A DNA stretch of 53,173 nucleotides from positions 147,486 to 200,658 of the forward strand of contig JAGDVO010000001.1 of the NCBI GenBank assembly GCA_023269715.1, written 5' to 3'. Position 1 is the stretch's first letter; each line of letters starts with the position of its first letter. The position numbers and the translations under genes are program-made. Positions 1 to 9,136 of this stretch are shown here, one piece after another. The notes beneath the pieces are model-generated. The model was given only the letters and a program-made list of their open reading frames with translations. It was not told the DNA's origin and searched no databases. The DNA is from Thermosulfidibacter sp. (GTDB lineage Bacteria; Thermosulfidibacterota; Thermosulfidibacteria; Thermosulfidibacterales; Thermosulfidibacteraceae).

Positions 1-398
1 CAATAAAAAGAAGCTATGAGAGAGGTGTACATATAGAGATAACAAACCTCGTCATTCCAACTCTAAATGACGAACCAAAAGACATAGAAGAACTGGTAGA
101 TTTTGTAGCTTCAGTAAACCCAGAAATTCCTCTACACATAACTAGATTTTTCCCAAACTACAGACTTACACATTTACCTCCCACGCCTATAGAAACACTT
201 ATAAAAGCAATGGAAATAGCTAAAAGGAAGTTAAATTTTGTATACGTGGGAAACGTTGTGAGTAAAGAACTCAATAGCACTTATTGCCCAGAATGTGGTA
301 CATTACTTATAGAGAGGGATTATCTTTATAACGTAAGAGTTTACCTTGAAAAGAATAGATGCTACAAATGCAAAAGGATAATACCTGGAATATTCTAA
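1..398 (+). CDS. AmrS-like radical SAM protein, C-terminal part
   Basis: The gene enters from the left edge in the frame beginning at base 3 and stops at 396-398, so only about 131 C-terminal residues are seen. The text resembles the end of the AmmeMemoRadiSam-system radical SAM enzyme (PflA-related): VIPTLND, HITRFFPNY, LPPTP, YVGNV, then two CxxC pairs (YCPECG and CYKCK) and a final IPGIF. The CxxC pairs suggest a small zinc ribbon. The radical SAM CxxxCxxC cluster would lie upstream, outside the window, so the enzymatic assignment rests on family resemblance of the tail. It overlaps the start of the next gene by about 30-40 bases. In this family the substrate is not settled. Confidence 0.8.
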   Translation, partial: IKRSYERGVHIEITNLVIPTLNDEPKDIEELVDFVASVNPEIPLHITRFFPNYRLTHLPPTPIETLIKAMEIAKRKLNFVYVGNVVSKELNSTYCPECGTLLIERDYLYNVRVYLEKNRCYKCKRIIPGIF

Positions 399-1375
399 CT
401 ATAGATGATAATTGGCACAATAGCAGGCTAGATGTATTCCTAGAAGTAAAACTTGAAATTTCAAGGAGTAAAGCAAAGAAACTGATAAAAAATGGTCTTG
501 TTCTGATAAATGAGAGGATAGTAAAAAAGGCTGGTGAAAAACTAAAGAAAGGGGGGGTAGTTAAAGTTTTTATACCTGCCGAAGAAGAAAATCTTGAACT
601 AACCCCACTAGAATTAGATATCCCCGTACTCTACGAAGACGAATACCTTGCAGTAATAGAAAAGCCAGCAGGACTTGTAGTGCATCCCGCAAGTGGACAT
701 AGAAGAGACACACTGGTCAATGCTCTCATAGGTAAGTTTGAAAAACTGAGTATCTATGGTGGTATGGAAAGGGCTGGTATTGTACATAGACTCGATAAGG
801 ATACCTCTGGAGTGATGGTAATAACGAAGGATGAAAGATGCCACGAACTCCTGAGTAGGATGTTCAAGGAGAAAAAGGTAACCAAAGTCTATATAGCGAT
901 AACCAGAGGAGAACCACAAAAACTCCTAGGTATAATAGATAAACCAATAGGTAGACATCCGGTTGACAGAAAAAAAATGACCATAAGAGGAGATGGTAGG
1001 GAAGCTATGACCATATACAAGTTAATAAAAAGAAACCCTCCATACAACCTTGTGCTAGCAAGGATCCTAACGGGAAGAACCCATCAGATAAGGGTACACT
1101 TTAAAAGTATAAATATGCCTGTTATTGGAGACGCCGCATACGGAAAGGACCTCTCACTTATAAAAAGGCAGGCTCTACACAGCTCTTTTATAGCCCTTGA
1201 CCATCCCATCAAAGGACAAAAAATCGTTATTTTTTCACCACCTCCGATAGATATAGTAGAAGTTATGCTAAAACTAGATCTATACTTAAAAGAAGAAGAG
1301 CTTGAAAGGGAAATCATGAAGTTTATAGAAGAAACTAAAAACCTATATACTGAACCTTCCCAGGTCTCCTCCTAG
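359..1375 (+). CDS. rluD: RluD-type 23S rRNA pseudouridine synthase
   Basis: Converts specific uridines in large-subunit rRNA to pseudouridine. An N-terminal S4 RNA-binding domain (about residues 20-75, SRSKAKKLIKNG) precedes the catalytic domain with IEKPAGLVVHPA, the signature HRLDKDTSG with catalytic Asp near residue 146, and GRTHQIRVH near residue 238. Length 338 is normal for RluA/RluD enzymes. RluD is preferred over RluA because of the S4 domain, but the exact target uridines cannot be read from sequence. ATG 368 is an alternative start three codons in. The start lies inside the upstream gene, so translation is probably coupled. The 3' end overlaps the convergent nitroreductase gene by 41 bases. 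Confidence 0.9.
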   Translation: MLQMQKDNTWNILTIDDNWHNSRLDVFLEVKLEISRSKAKKLIKNGLVLINERIVKKAGEKLKKGGVVKVFIPAEEENLELTPLELDIPVLYEDEYLAVIEKPAGLVVHPASGHRRDTLVNALIGKFEKLSIYGGMERAGIVHRLDKDTSGVMVITKDERCHELLSRMFKEKKVTKVYIAITRGEPQKLLGIIDKPIGRHPVDRKKMTIRGDGREAMTIYKLIKRNPPYNLVLARILTGRTHQIRVHFKSINMPVIGDAAYGKDLSLIKRQALHSSFIALDHPIKGQKIVIFSPPPIDIVEVMLKLDLYLKEEELEREIMKFIEETKNLYTEPSQVSS

Positions 1376-1907
1376 GAGGTCTGGGAGACTCATCTGGATA
1401 TCCCAGGGTTATAAGTGCAACTAGCCTTTTCCCCTCTATACCTAGTAATTTGTTAAATTCTTCCTCATGAGAAATTGGACCTGTCATCCAACATGTACCA
1501 AGTCCCTTTTCATAGGCTAAGAGGAGAAGATTCTGAATAGCAGCCGAAACACTCTGTATATCCGTCCTTTCACTCTCCGGCCCTGGCTCTGCATAAGCGA
1601 ATATAACAACAGGTGCCCCACCGAGTGTGGCAAAGAAACTCTTAGTTTCCTCAACCACCTCTGGTTTATGCGCAAAAACCTTCTCTATCTTCTTACCTAT
1701 ATATTCGAAATAAGCCTTTTTACATATTTCCACCACCTTTTCCCTCATATCACCGGTTACAACGACAAAATACCAATTCTGACGGTTCATACCAGAAGGA
1801 GCCCATAGGGCATACTCGAATAGCTCCCTTACCACTTCCTTAGGTACAGGTTCAGGTTTATACTTTCTTATACTTCTCCTACCGAGAATAGCCTCCCTTA
1901 ACTCCAT
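1335..1907 (-). CDS. nitroreductase-family FMN oxidoreductase
   Basis: An NADH/FMN-dependent nitroreductase-fold flavoprotein of about 190 residues. It has the FMN phosphate-binding RRSIRKY near the N-terminus, WAPSGMNRQNW, and late GTCWMTGP and LGYPDE segments typical of the fold. The natural substrate is not predictable. I chose ATG 1907 over the upstream TTG 1913 because an AGGAG lies 9 bases before the ATG but only 3 bases before the TTG. It has its own candidate promoter at 1963-1992 and is the only minus-strand gene in this part of the window. Its 3' end overlaps that of the rluD-type gene. A second, different nitroreductase sits at 12138-12692. Confidence 0.85.
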   Translation of the reverse strand: MELREAILGRRSIRKYKPEPVPKEVVRELFEYALWAPSGMNRQNWYFVVVTGDMREKVVEICKKAYFEYIGKKIEKVFAHKPEVVEETKSFFATLGGAPVVIFAYAEPGPESERTDIQSVSAAIQNLLLLAYEKGLGTCWMTGPISHEEEFNKLLGIEGKRLVALITLGYPDESPRPPRRRPGKVQYIGF

Positions 1908-1962
1908 AGCCAACCACTCCTATAAGAAGTTTGATCTTTCCATAACAGTAAAGCATATTTAG

Positions 1963-1992
1963 AAAGTACCAAAATAAAAGGAGTAATGTCAA
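1963..1992 (-). promoter_or_regulatory. candidate sigma-70 promoter for the nitroreductase gene
   Basis: On the minus strand TTGACA (1987-1992) is followed after 18 bases by TACTTT (1963-1968), about 55 bases upstream of ATG 1907. The -35 is perfect; the -10 is a weak match. Confidence 0.5.
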
Positions 1993-2031
1993 TTCTTTTA
2001 GTACAGATTAGCTAAAAATATCATATAACAC

Positions 2032-2060
2032 TTGACTTTAAAGGGATTTACATTTAACTA
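2032..2060 (+). promoter_or_regulatory. candidate sigma-70 promoter, leaderless start
   Basis: TTGACT (2032-2037), a 17-base spacer, then TAACTA (2055-2060). The ATG of the next gene begins at 2068, 7 bases after the -10, so transcription would begin at or next to the start codon. No Shine-Dalgarno sequence is present. It would drive the long operon 2068-10145. Confidence 0.5.
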
Positions 2061-2067
2061 ACTTACC

Positions 2068-2334
2068 ATGGACTGGAAATTGATAGCTACGGTTTTTTTA
2101 ACATTACTATTAGCGGAAATGGGTGACAAAACTCAACTTGCCGTACTATCCTTCTCGGGATCATCGGGGAAATGGCTTGAAGTTTTTATCGGTAGCATAC
2201 TAGCATTCCTTGTACTAACTCTTGTTGCAAGCCTTATAGGTAGTAAAATTCACAATCTTGTGGAACCTAAACTGGTAAAGAAAATAGCCGGCGTACTATT
2301 TTTGTTAATCGGGTTAAGTCTGATAATAAAATGA
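2068..2334 (+). CDS. half-size GDT1/UPF0016 (TMEM165-like) membrane protein
   Basis: An 88-residue membrane protein with the family signature EMGDKTQ near residue 17 and three hydrophobic segments (about 5-22, 38-60, 68-87). The UPF0016 family (GDT1, TMEM165, MneA) exports Mn2+ or exchanges Ca2+/Mn2+ for H+, and usually has two copies of this unit in one chain. This protein carries a single unit, so it would have to form a homodimer or pair with a second half encoded elsewhere; the adjacent gene is not a second half. No Shine-Dalgarno is visible, and the start appears leaderless. The stop overlaps the next start as ATGA. Confidence 0.85.
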   Translation: MDWKLIATVFLTLLLAEMGDKTQLAVLSFSGSSGKWLEVFIGSILAFLVLTLVASLIGSKIHNLVEPKLVKKIAGVLFLLIGLSLIIK

Positions 2335-3413
2335 GAAAAACCGGAATCGCTGAACTGCCCCTTCATAACGGTAAGGCTCCACCTTGGCTATTTGAGAAAA
2401 TGGTGGAACTAGCAGGTAGTATACTGGATGTTCTCGTCTTAGAATACAGTAAAGGAGAAGTAATAAGGAGATTTTCCGACCCTTGCTGGTTTCAGGCATT
2501 TGGATGTATAGTCGGATTCGACTGGCACTCAAGTGGGCTCACAACTACCCTACTCGGTGCCGTTAAAGAAGCCCTAAAGAAAAGGAATTTTGAGAGTGGA
2601 ATATTCATAGCGGGAGGTAAGGGTAAAACTGCCCTTGATACTCCTTTTGAAATAGATAAAATAGCCCAAAAATTTGGCTTAAATAACGGGGCTGAACTCA
2701 TAAGAACAAGTAGGCTAACAGCAAAAGTTGACAACAATGCCCTTCAAGATGGCTTTAAACTCTACCACCACAACATAATATTCACCGACGATGGAAAATG
2801 GGCTGTCATACAACAGGGTATGGATCCAGAAAAGAAAATGGCAAGGCGCTACCACTGGCTAAGTGAAAATCTTTTATCTTTTGTCGATGAACCTCATACC
2901 GCAGTTATTTGTAATGAGAGAAGAAGGGTACTAAATCTCGTAGCTCATGAAGCGAAAAACCTAAGAAGAGGAATAGTGGAGATAGTTAAAGAGGAAAGAA
3001 CCGAAAAACTAATAGCAGAAGTAAAAATAGCTTTATCTATGCCAAGACACCATGAAATAAGCCTTAAAGACATAAACCTTAAGAAACTAGAAAACATAGT
3101 AAGAAGAGCAAAGGAGGAAATAAGTAGTTTTGAAGACCTTATACTTGTGAAAGGGATGGGAGAAAAAGCCTTAAAAGCCCTAGCACTTACTAGTAGCCTC
3201 ATTTATGGAACTAGCATTTCCTACAGAGATCCAGCAGTATTCTCCTATGCCCACGGTGGTAAGGATGGATACCCCTACAGAGTAAACATAAGATTGCTAA
3301 AGAACACTATAGAGATACTGAAAGAAGCTATAAACAAAGCGAAAATTGGCAATAGGGAAAAACTGGATAAGATAAGGAAACTGGTGGAATGGGAGAAAAG
3401 TCTAGTAAAATAA
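2331..3413 (+). CDS. DUF763 family protein, function unknown
   Basis: A 360-residue protein recognisable as DUF763 from its opening (KTGIAELPLHNGKAPPWLF), the DPCWFQAFGCIVGFDWHSSG block near residue 50, HHN near 145, and FSYAHGGKDGYPY near 305-318. The family is common in archaea and thermophilic bacteria and I know of no established function. Around residues 270-290 a segment reading LVKGMGEKALKALAL resembles a helix-hairpin-helix (GxGxKxA followed by a helix), which hints at nucleic acid binding; this is inference. It is coupled to the transporter upstream (ATGA overlap) and overlaps the PP-loop gene downstream by 25 bases, so the three are co-transcribed. Confidence 0.85.
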   Translation: MRKTGIAELPLHNGKAPPWLFEKMVELAGSILDVLVLEYSKGEVIRRFSDPCWFQAFGCIVGFDWHSSGLTTTLLGAVKEALKKRNFESGIFIAGGKGKTALDTPFEIDKIAQKFGLNNGAELIRTSRLTAKVDNNALQDGFKLYHHNIIFTDDGKWAVIQQGMDPEKKMARRYHWLSENLLSFVDEPHTAVICNERRRVLNLVAHEAKNLRRGIVEIVKEERTEKLIAEVKIALSMPRHHEISLKDINLKKLENIVRRAKEEISSFEDLILVKGMGEKALKALALTSSLIYGTSISYRDPAVFSYAHGGKDGYPYRVNIRLLKNTIEILKEAINKAKIGNREKLDKIRKLVEWEKSLVK

Positions 3414-4376
3414 AAGCTATTGCGCTTTTATCAGGTGGGCTCGATAGTGTACTTTCAATCCATGTAATGATGGAACAGGGCATAGATGTAATCCCTCTAC
3501 ACTTTTACACCTGGTTTACAGGCAGTAAAAGTAAAGAATTTGTAGAAAAAGCGACTAAGGATTGGCTACTACCGGAACCGATAATAATAGACGTAAAGGA
3601 TGAGTTTCTAGAGGTATTACTTAACCCGAAATATGGATACGGGTGCAACATGAATCCCTGTATCGACTGTAAGATCTTGTTTTTTCAGAAAGGCAAAGGA
3701 GCTAATGGAAAAACTGGGAGCTAAATTTGTCATATCAGGAGAGGTATTAGGACAGAGACCAATGTCTCAGAGAATGGATACGATGAAAAGGATAGAGAAA
3801 GAATCACAACTCGAAGGCCTGATAGTGAGACCCCTATGTGGTAGAATTTTACCACCTACCATTCCGGAGAAAGAGGGGCTTATAAACAGAGAAAAGCTGC
3901 TAGACATAAAGGGGCGTAGTAGAAAAGTACAGTTTGAAATAGCAAAAAAGTACGGACTGAAAAACATACAAACTCCCGCTGGTGGATGCATACTCACAGA
4001 TCCGGGTTTTTCCAGAAGACTGAAAAAACTGTTGGAAATAAAGAAAAAACCGAGCTGGAATGAAATAAAAATCTTAAGGCTGGGAAGAGTATTTGAAATT
4101 TCACAGGATTTGATATTGGTAATACCCAGGAACGAAAGGGAATCTGAAAGTATGATGAAAATAGTTGGTGAAGAACTGAAAGAAAAGGTGATAGAAGTAT
4201 TGGAAGGAACCACTATTGGAGTAGCGATAGGAAACTTTAGCAGTGAACTGATTAATACCATAGGTGGAATAATGCTGAGATATGAAAGAAAGGAAAGGGG
4301 TACAATTAAAATAGGAGATAAAACTTTTCATGTGAAGAGCTTTAAGCCAGAGGAAGCTCATAAATTGCTAGTATGA
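3389..4376 (+). pseudogene. ThiI/MnmA-like PP-loop protein, split by a frameshift at a T6 run
   Basis: The gene reads in two frames: 3389-3724 and 3705-4376. The first half has the PP-loop ATP-binding SGGLDS near residue 16 and the conserved NPCIDCK. The second continues KAKELMEKLGAKFVISGEVL, GQRPMSQ, PTIPEKEGL, SGRSRK-like GRSRKVQ, and PAGGCILTDPGF with a second conserved Cys. Such proteins resemble tRNA thiolases (ThiI, MnmA), using ATP to adenylate a uridine. Continuity is restored exactly at TTTTTT (3680-3685): with five T the text reads KILFFRKAKELMEKL without a break. So there is one extra T, which is a mutation, a read error, or a slippage site. An AAGGAG (3696-3701) 3 bases before ATG 3705 could allow separate translation of the second half. 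Both halves are otherwise undegraded. Confidence 0.8.
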
Positions 4377-4963
4377 GGTGGACTATGTTAGTGGCATTAA
4401 TTTTAACCTCACTAATACTCGGAAGTGTACCTTTCGGTTTAATAATATCCCTAAGAAAAGGTATAGACCCAAGGTTAACAGGTAGCGGAAACATAGGAGC
4501 AACGAATGTAGCTCGAAGTGTTGGAAAATGGGAAGGTTTAGTAACGCTCCTACTTGATCTTTCAAAGGGACTACTACCAACCTATATAGCGCTAAAAACC
4601 ACAAACAACGAGACCTTTTCCCTCATCTCTGGACTTTTAGCCATCTTGGGTCACTGCTTTTCACCTTTCCTCAATTTCAAGGGAGGTAAAGGAGTAGCAA
4701 CTTCTTTAGGTGTGATCCTTGGGGTAAAACCGGAACTTGCCATACTAGCACTTATAGTATTCGCAATTGTATTCTACATAAAAAGGATCGTATCTCTATC
4801 ATCGATAACAGCAACAGTTGTAACCACAATCTTTGGACTATTTATACTTGAACATACTAAATCCAAGTTGATTATGGCTATTATTGCTACTATAGTAGTT
4901 TTGAAACACAAAGACAACATAGAAAGACTAATAAGAGGAACTGAACCCACCCTTAAGCTCTAA
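4373..4963 (+). CDS. plsY: acyl-phosphate glycerol-3-phosphate acyltransferase PlsY
   Basis: Transfers an acyl group from acyl-phosphate to glycerol-3-phosphate, the first step of phospholipid synthesis, at the inner membrane. The 196-residue protein has the usual five hydrophobic segments and the three PlsY motifs: GSVPFG followed by GSGNIGATN near residue 36, [18 protein letters not shown] near residue 98, and a late [12 protein letters not shown] 4373 overlaps the upstream stop as ATGA; ATG 4385 behind AGGTGG is an alternative start. It is the fourth gene of the 2068-10145 operon. Its PlsX partner is not in the window. Confidence 0.95.
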   Translation: MRWTMLVALILTSLILGSVPFGLIISLRKGIDPRLTGSGNIGATNVARSVGKWEGLVTLLLDLSKGLLPTYIALKTTNNETFSLISGLLAILGHCFSPFLNFKGGKGVATSLGVILGVKPELAILALIVFAIVFYIKRIVSLSSITATVVTTIFGLFILEHTKSKLIMAIIATIVVLKHKDNIERLIRGTEPTLKL

Positions 4964-4982
4964 CATAAAAACGGAGGAAAAA

Positions 4983-6488
4983 ATGCAGGAAAGTCATTAC
5001 CAAGAACTGGAAAACAAAATACTGAAGGATCTAAGAGAAAAACTGCAGAAATTTAAAAGTATGGGTATAAATCCCTATCCTAATAGATACCGGATAACCC
5101 ACCGTATAGGCGAAATAACTGAAAAATACAAAGATGAATTTAACGAGGAGAAACTGAAGGAAGCTGGTCACCTATCACTTGCAGGTAGAATAATGTCACT
5201 TAGGTTCCACGGTAAGATCTCCTTTGCGCATATAAAAGATCAAACTGGGAAGATTCAGATTTACGTATCTAAGGAAAAATTAGGGGAAAACTTCTACAAC
5301 AACCTGTTTAAAAAGCTAGATGTGGGAGATATCGTGGGTGCAAAGGGAACATTATTCAGAACCAAAACGGGTGAACTGACATTGGATGTGGATGAATTAA
5401 ATCTCCTATCCAAAATACTAAGACCACTACCAGAGAAGTGGCATGGTTTGAAAGATGTGGAAACACGCTACAGACAGAGATATCTAGACCTTATAATGAA
5501 CAATCACGTAAAGGAAGTATTCATAACACGAAGTAGAATAATAGACTGTATAAGAAACTTCTTGAAGAATCGTGGTTTTATCGAAGTAGAGACACCCATG
5601 ATGCAACCCATACCCGGAGGAGCAAATGCGAGACCTTTTATAACGCACCACAACGCTCTAGATATAGACCTATATCTAAGGATAGCACCCGAACTCTATC
5701 TAAAGAGACTAGTAGTAGGTGGATTCGATAGGGTCTTTGAAATTGGAAAGTGTTTTAGAAATGAGGGTATATCTAGTCAACACAACCCAGAATTCACTAT
5801 GGTAGAATTTTATATGGCCTATGCAGACTACAGAGATCTGATGCAACTTACCGAAGAATTACTTAGCAACATGGTAAGAGAAATAAAGGGTAGTTACACA
5901 ATAGAGTATCAAGGTAAAACTATCAATTTTACACCTCCCTTTAAAAAAATCTCATTCCATGAAGCACTAATCGAAATAGGTAAGATCCCAAAAGAAGTTG
6001 TAGAGGATAAGATAAAACTGAAGGAATTTGCAAGAAACTTGGAGATAGACGTGAGTAAAATCGAGAAAAAGGGGAAACTACTTGCCGAAATTTTCGAAAA
6101 AACCGTTGAAGATAAACTCATAGATCCCACAATAGTTTACGATTTCCCCAAGGATATCTCACCCCTTGCAAAAAGTAGAGAAGACAACCCGGAAATAGTA
6201 GAAAGGTTTGAACTGTTCATAGCTGGCAGAGAAATAGCAAACGCCTATACGGAGCTAAACGACCCTGATGATCAGAGAGATAGGTTTTTAAAGCAACTAG
6301 AGGAAAGAAGAAAGGGTGATGAAGAAGCTCACATGATGGATGAAGACTACATAGTAGCCTTGGAATACGGACTACCTCCAACAGCAGGAGAAGGAATAGG
6401 AATAGATAGGCTAACGATGATACTTACAGATTCTCCCTCAGTAAGGGACGTTATACTCTTTCCCACACTAAGACCGGAGCAAAAATGA
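4983..6488 (+). CDS. lysS: lysyl-tRNA synthetase, class II
   Basis: Charges tRNA-Lys with lysine. At 501 residues it is a full-length bacterial class II LysRS: an N-terminal OB-fold (about 60-150, [20 protein letters not shown]), motif 1 with [18 protein letters not shown], motif 2 with [15 protein letters not shown], and motif 3 with [15 protein letters not shown] near the C-terminus. A GGAGG lies 5 bases before the ATG. It is followed with a 4-base overlap (ATGA) by a LolC/E-type permease, an arrangement also seen in deltaproteobacteria, where lysS, lolC and lolD can adjoin. Confidence 0.97.
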   Translation: MQESHYQELENKILKDLREKLQKFKSMGINPYPNRYRITHRIGEITEKYKDEFNEEKLKEAGHLSLAGRIMSLRFHGKISFAHIKDQTGKIQIYVSKEKLGENFYNNLFKKLDVGDIVGAKGTLFRTKTGELTLDVDELNLLSKILRPLPEKWHGLKDVETRYRQRYLDLIMNNHVKEVFITRSRIIDCIRNFLKNRGFIEVETPMMQPIPGGANARPFITHHNALDIDLYLRIAPELYLKRLVVGGFDRVFEIGKCFRNEGISSQHNPEFTMVEFYMAYADYRDLMQLTEELLSNMVREIKGSYTIEYQGKTINFTPPFKKISFHEALIEIGKIPKEVVEDKIKLKEFARNLEIDVSKIEKKGKLLAEIFEKTVEDKLIDPTIVYDFPKDISPLAKSREDNPEIVERFELFIAGREIANAYTELNDPDDQRDRFLKQLEERRKGDEEAHMMDEDYIVALEYGLPPTAGEGIGIDRLTMILTDSPSVRDVILFPTLRPEQK

Positions 6489-7705
6489 ACCTGGAACTCT
6501 TCTTAGCCCTCAAATATCTAAAGGCAAAAAAGGGTGGACTTATCTCTTTTGGTGCCATAATATCGATAATAGGGATAATGTTGAGTGTTGCGTCACTCAT
6601 AATAGTTATATCTGTAATGACAGGCTTTACAAACAACCTGAAAAAGACACTTTTGGGAGCAAGTGCCCATATATACATAGTCGGATGGAATAAAGACTTA
6701 AGCGAAAGGGAAATAAACGAAATCACTAGAAAGCTTGAAAAATTCGAGTGGATAAGAGCAATAAACCCCTTTGTGTACACCCAGGCAATACTGAAATACA
6801 GCAACCTGGCAACGGGGCTCCATATAAAGGGAGTTATAGTAAACGAAGAAGCAAAGATAACATCACTACCATCCAAGGTCGTAACAGGTAATTGGAATTG
6901 CATATCCCAAAAAGGGAATATACTTGTAGGAAAGGCCCTCTCAGAAAATCTAGCACTAATCCCAGGAGATAAAATAGTTCTCATAACACCAAAAACGGTA
7001 GTCACACCCTTTGGTATGATGCCTGTAAGTAAAGAAGTTATAGTTTGTGGAGTCTTTGATACAGGTATGTACAACATAGATTCTAATCTAGCAGTCACAT
7101 CTATAGATACTGCTAGAGAATTGGTTGGTTTAAAAAACAGCTACACAGGGTTACAGATCTCGGTTAATGATCCCATGAAAGCTGTACAATATAGAATTAT
7201 GATAGAAAGAAAGCTCAAAGGAAACTACGTGGTGAAGGATTGGATAACCATGAATAGGTCTATCTTTTCAGCTCTCAAATTAGAGAAGCTCGCCATGTTT
7301 CTCATACTCACCCTTATGGTTCTTGTTGCTAGTTTTAGTATAGTAAGTACACTCTCTATGACAGTCGTGGAAAAAGAAAGAGACATAGCGATCCTAGCAA
7401 CTATGGGAATGACACCACAAAGGATAAGAAGTATCTTTATGATAGAAGGATTGGTAATGGGATTAGTAGGTACGGTTTTAGGAGTCTTACTTGGAATAAC
7501 AACCTGCTTTGTACTTGAAAGGTACCCGATAATCAGTCTTCCGAAGAATGTTTACTATATAGACCGACTGCCAGTTGAGGTTAATCCAGTTGATATAGCG
7601 ATAATAGTAGTTGTTAGCATAATCATATCGCTAATATCCACATATCTACCGGCCAAAAAAGCAGATAGCATAAATCCTGTAGAAGTACTTAGATTAACCG
7701 GATAG
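6485..7705 (+). CDS. LolC/LolE-type lipoprotein-releasing ABC permease
   Basis: An inner-membrane permease of the LolCDE system, which extracts mature lipoproteins from the inner membrane for delivery to the outer membrane. The 406-residue protein begins [23 protein letters not shown], typical of LolC/E, with one membrane segment (about 22-48), a large periplasmic domain (about 50-255), then three membrane segments in an FtsX-type C-terminal domain (about 265-400, with [19 protein letters not shown]). One gene without a second permease suggests a homodimer (LolF-like) arrangement. The ATPase LolD is not adjacent; purB follows. Its presence is evidence for an outer membrane. Confidence 0.9.
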   Translation: MNLELFLALKYLKAKKGGLISFGAIISIIGIMLSVASLIIVISVMTGFTNNLKKTLLGASAHIYIVGWNKDLSEREINEITRKLEKFEWIRAINPFVYTQAILKYSNLATGLHIKGVIVNEEAKITSLPSKVVTGNWNCISQKGNILVGKALSENLALIPGDKIVLITPKTVVTPFGMMPVSKEVIVCGVFDTGMYNIDSNLAVTSIDTARELVGLKNSYTGLQISVNDPMKAVQYRIMIERKLKGNYVVKDWITMNRSIFSALKLEKLAMFLILTLMVLVASFSIVSTLSMTVVEKERDIAILATMGMTPQRIRSIFMIEGLVMGLVGTVLGVLLGITTCFVLERYPIISLPKNVYYIDRLPVEVNPVDIAIIVVVSIIISLISTYLPAKKADSINPVEVLRLTG

Positions 7706-7716
7706 GAGGTCTCAAA

Positions 7717-9135
7717 ATGTTCAATCATCCATTAATAGATAGATACGCTTCAAAGGAAATGGTAGAGGTATTTAGCGAAGAGAGGAAATTCAAAACCTGG
7801 CGAGAACTATGGATAGCACTTGCAGAAGGTGAAAAGATGCTTGGACTCCCCATAACCGACGAACAGATAGAGGAAATGAAAAGAGCAAAGGACATCTTAA
7901 ACCTAGATAGAGCTAGAGAACTGGAGAGGGAATTGAAACACGACGTTATGGCTCACATAAACGCATACGGAGAACTTTGTCCAAAGGCAAAACCAATAAT
8001 CCATCTAGGTGCCACAAGTTGCTACGTTACAGATAATACAGACATAATTCTAATGAGAGATGCTTTAGGAATAATAAAGAAAAGGATGGTAAATCTGATG
8101 CAAACGATGAAAGAAAAAGCCCTTGAATACAAAGAACTACCATGCCTTGGACATACCCATCTACAACCGGCTCAACCTGTCACACTTGGTAAACGAATAT
8201 GTCTATGGCTTAACGATCTTGTGATAGATTTTAAAAACGTCGAGTTTGTAGAAAGTAACATCAAATTCAGAGGCGTAAAAGGAACGACCGGGACACAGGA
8301 CAGTTTCTTGAAGCTATTTAACGGAGATGAAGAAAAGGTCAAAAGATTAGACGAATTTGTAGCCAAGAAATTCGGTTTCGAGGAGAGTTTTATAATAACT
8401 GGTCAAACTTACACTAGAAAACAGGACTTCATGATAGCTCAAGCTTTAGTTGGCATAGCATCAACATGCCACAAGATAGGCCTTGATATAAGGGTACTCA
8501 TGGCAAATAGAGAAGTTGAAGAGCCCTGGGGAGAAAAACAGGTAGGTTCAAGTGCCATGCCTTACAAGAAGAACCCAATGAAGTCCGAAAGGATGTGTTC
8601 CCTTGCAAGGTACGCTATGACACTTCTCGATAGCTTCTCCTATACTCATGCACTCCAATTCTTTGAAAGAACCCTAGATGATTCTGCTATAAGAAGAATA
8701 ACGATACCTGAACTTTTCATGTGTATAGACGCCGTACTGATTTTAGCTGACAACATAATAGGCGGACTCAAGATTAACAAGAAGGTTATAGAAAAAAGAT
8801 TAAATGAGGAACTCCCCTTTATAGCCATAGAGGAAATACTCATGAAGGCTGTCAAATTGGGTGGTGATAGACAAAAACTCCACGAGAAGTTGAGAAGATA
8901 CGCCTACATGGCATACGAAAATGTAATAGAAGGCAAAAACAACAACCTACTGGAGTTAATAGCAGAAGATCCAGAATTTATGCTATCAAAAGAGGAGATC
9001 ATTGAACTACTCAAGCATCATAGATTCATAGGCCGAAGTGCTTCGCAGGTCGAAGAATTCATAGAAAAAGAGGTTAACCCAATAATAGAAAAGCACAAAA
9101 GCCTCCTGGGCGAAAGGGAAATAGTAAGGGTATAA
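7717..9135 (+). CDS. purB: adenylosuccinate lyase
   Basis: Cleaves adenylosuccinate to AMP and fumarate, and SAICAR to AICAR, in purine synthesis. The 472-residue protein has the fumarase-superfamily signature [15 protein letters not shown] near residue 278, the catalytic-His region [12 protein letters not shown] near residue 146, and [14 protein letters not shown] near 94. A strong AGGAGGT precedes ATG 7717, although it follows the permease by only 11 bases. The overall style ([23 protein letters not shown]) matches the longer eukaryote-like PurB subgroup. Confidence 0.96.
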   Translation: MFNHPLIDRYASKEMVEVFSEERKFKTWRELWIALAEGEKMLGLPITDEQIEEMKRAKDILNLDRARELERELKHDVMAHINAYGELCPKAKPIIHLGATSCYVTDNTDIILMRDALGIIKKRMVNLMQTMKEKALEYKELPCLGHTHLQPAQPVTLGKRICLWLNDLVIDFKNVEFVESNIKFRGVKGTTGTQDSFLKLFNGDEEKVKRLDEFVAKKFGFEESFIITGQTYTRKQDFMIAQALVGIASTCHKIGLDIRVLMANREVEEPWGEKQVGSSAMPYKKNPMKSERMCSLARYAMTLLDSFSYTHALQFFERTLDDSAIRRITIPELFMCIDAVLILADNIIGGLKINKKVIEKRLNEELPFIAIEEILMKAVKLGGDRQKLHEKLRRYAYMAYENVIEGKNNNLLELIAEDPEFMLSKEEIIELLKHHRFIGRSASQVEEFIEKEVNPIIEKHKSLLGEREIVRV

Positions 9136-9136
9136 A

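Noticed and set aside
3767-4261. A 164-codon minus-strand frame under the PP-loop gene
   Set aside because: Rich in Ser and Phe, no motif, opposite a recognisable conserved protein.
6451-7098. A 215-codon open frame antisense to the LolC/E-type gene
   Set aside because: Its composition is that of a reverse-strand shadow, and it shares no motif with known proteins.
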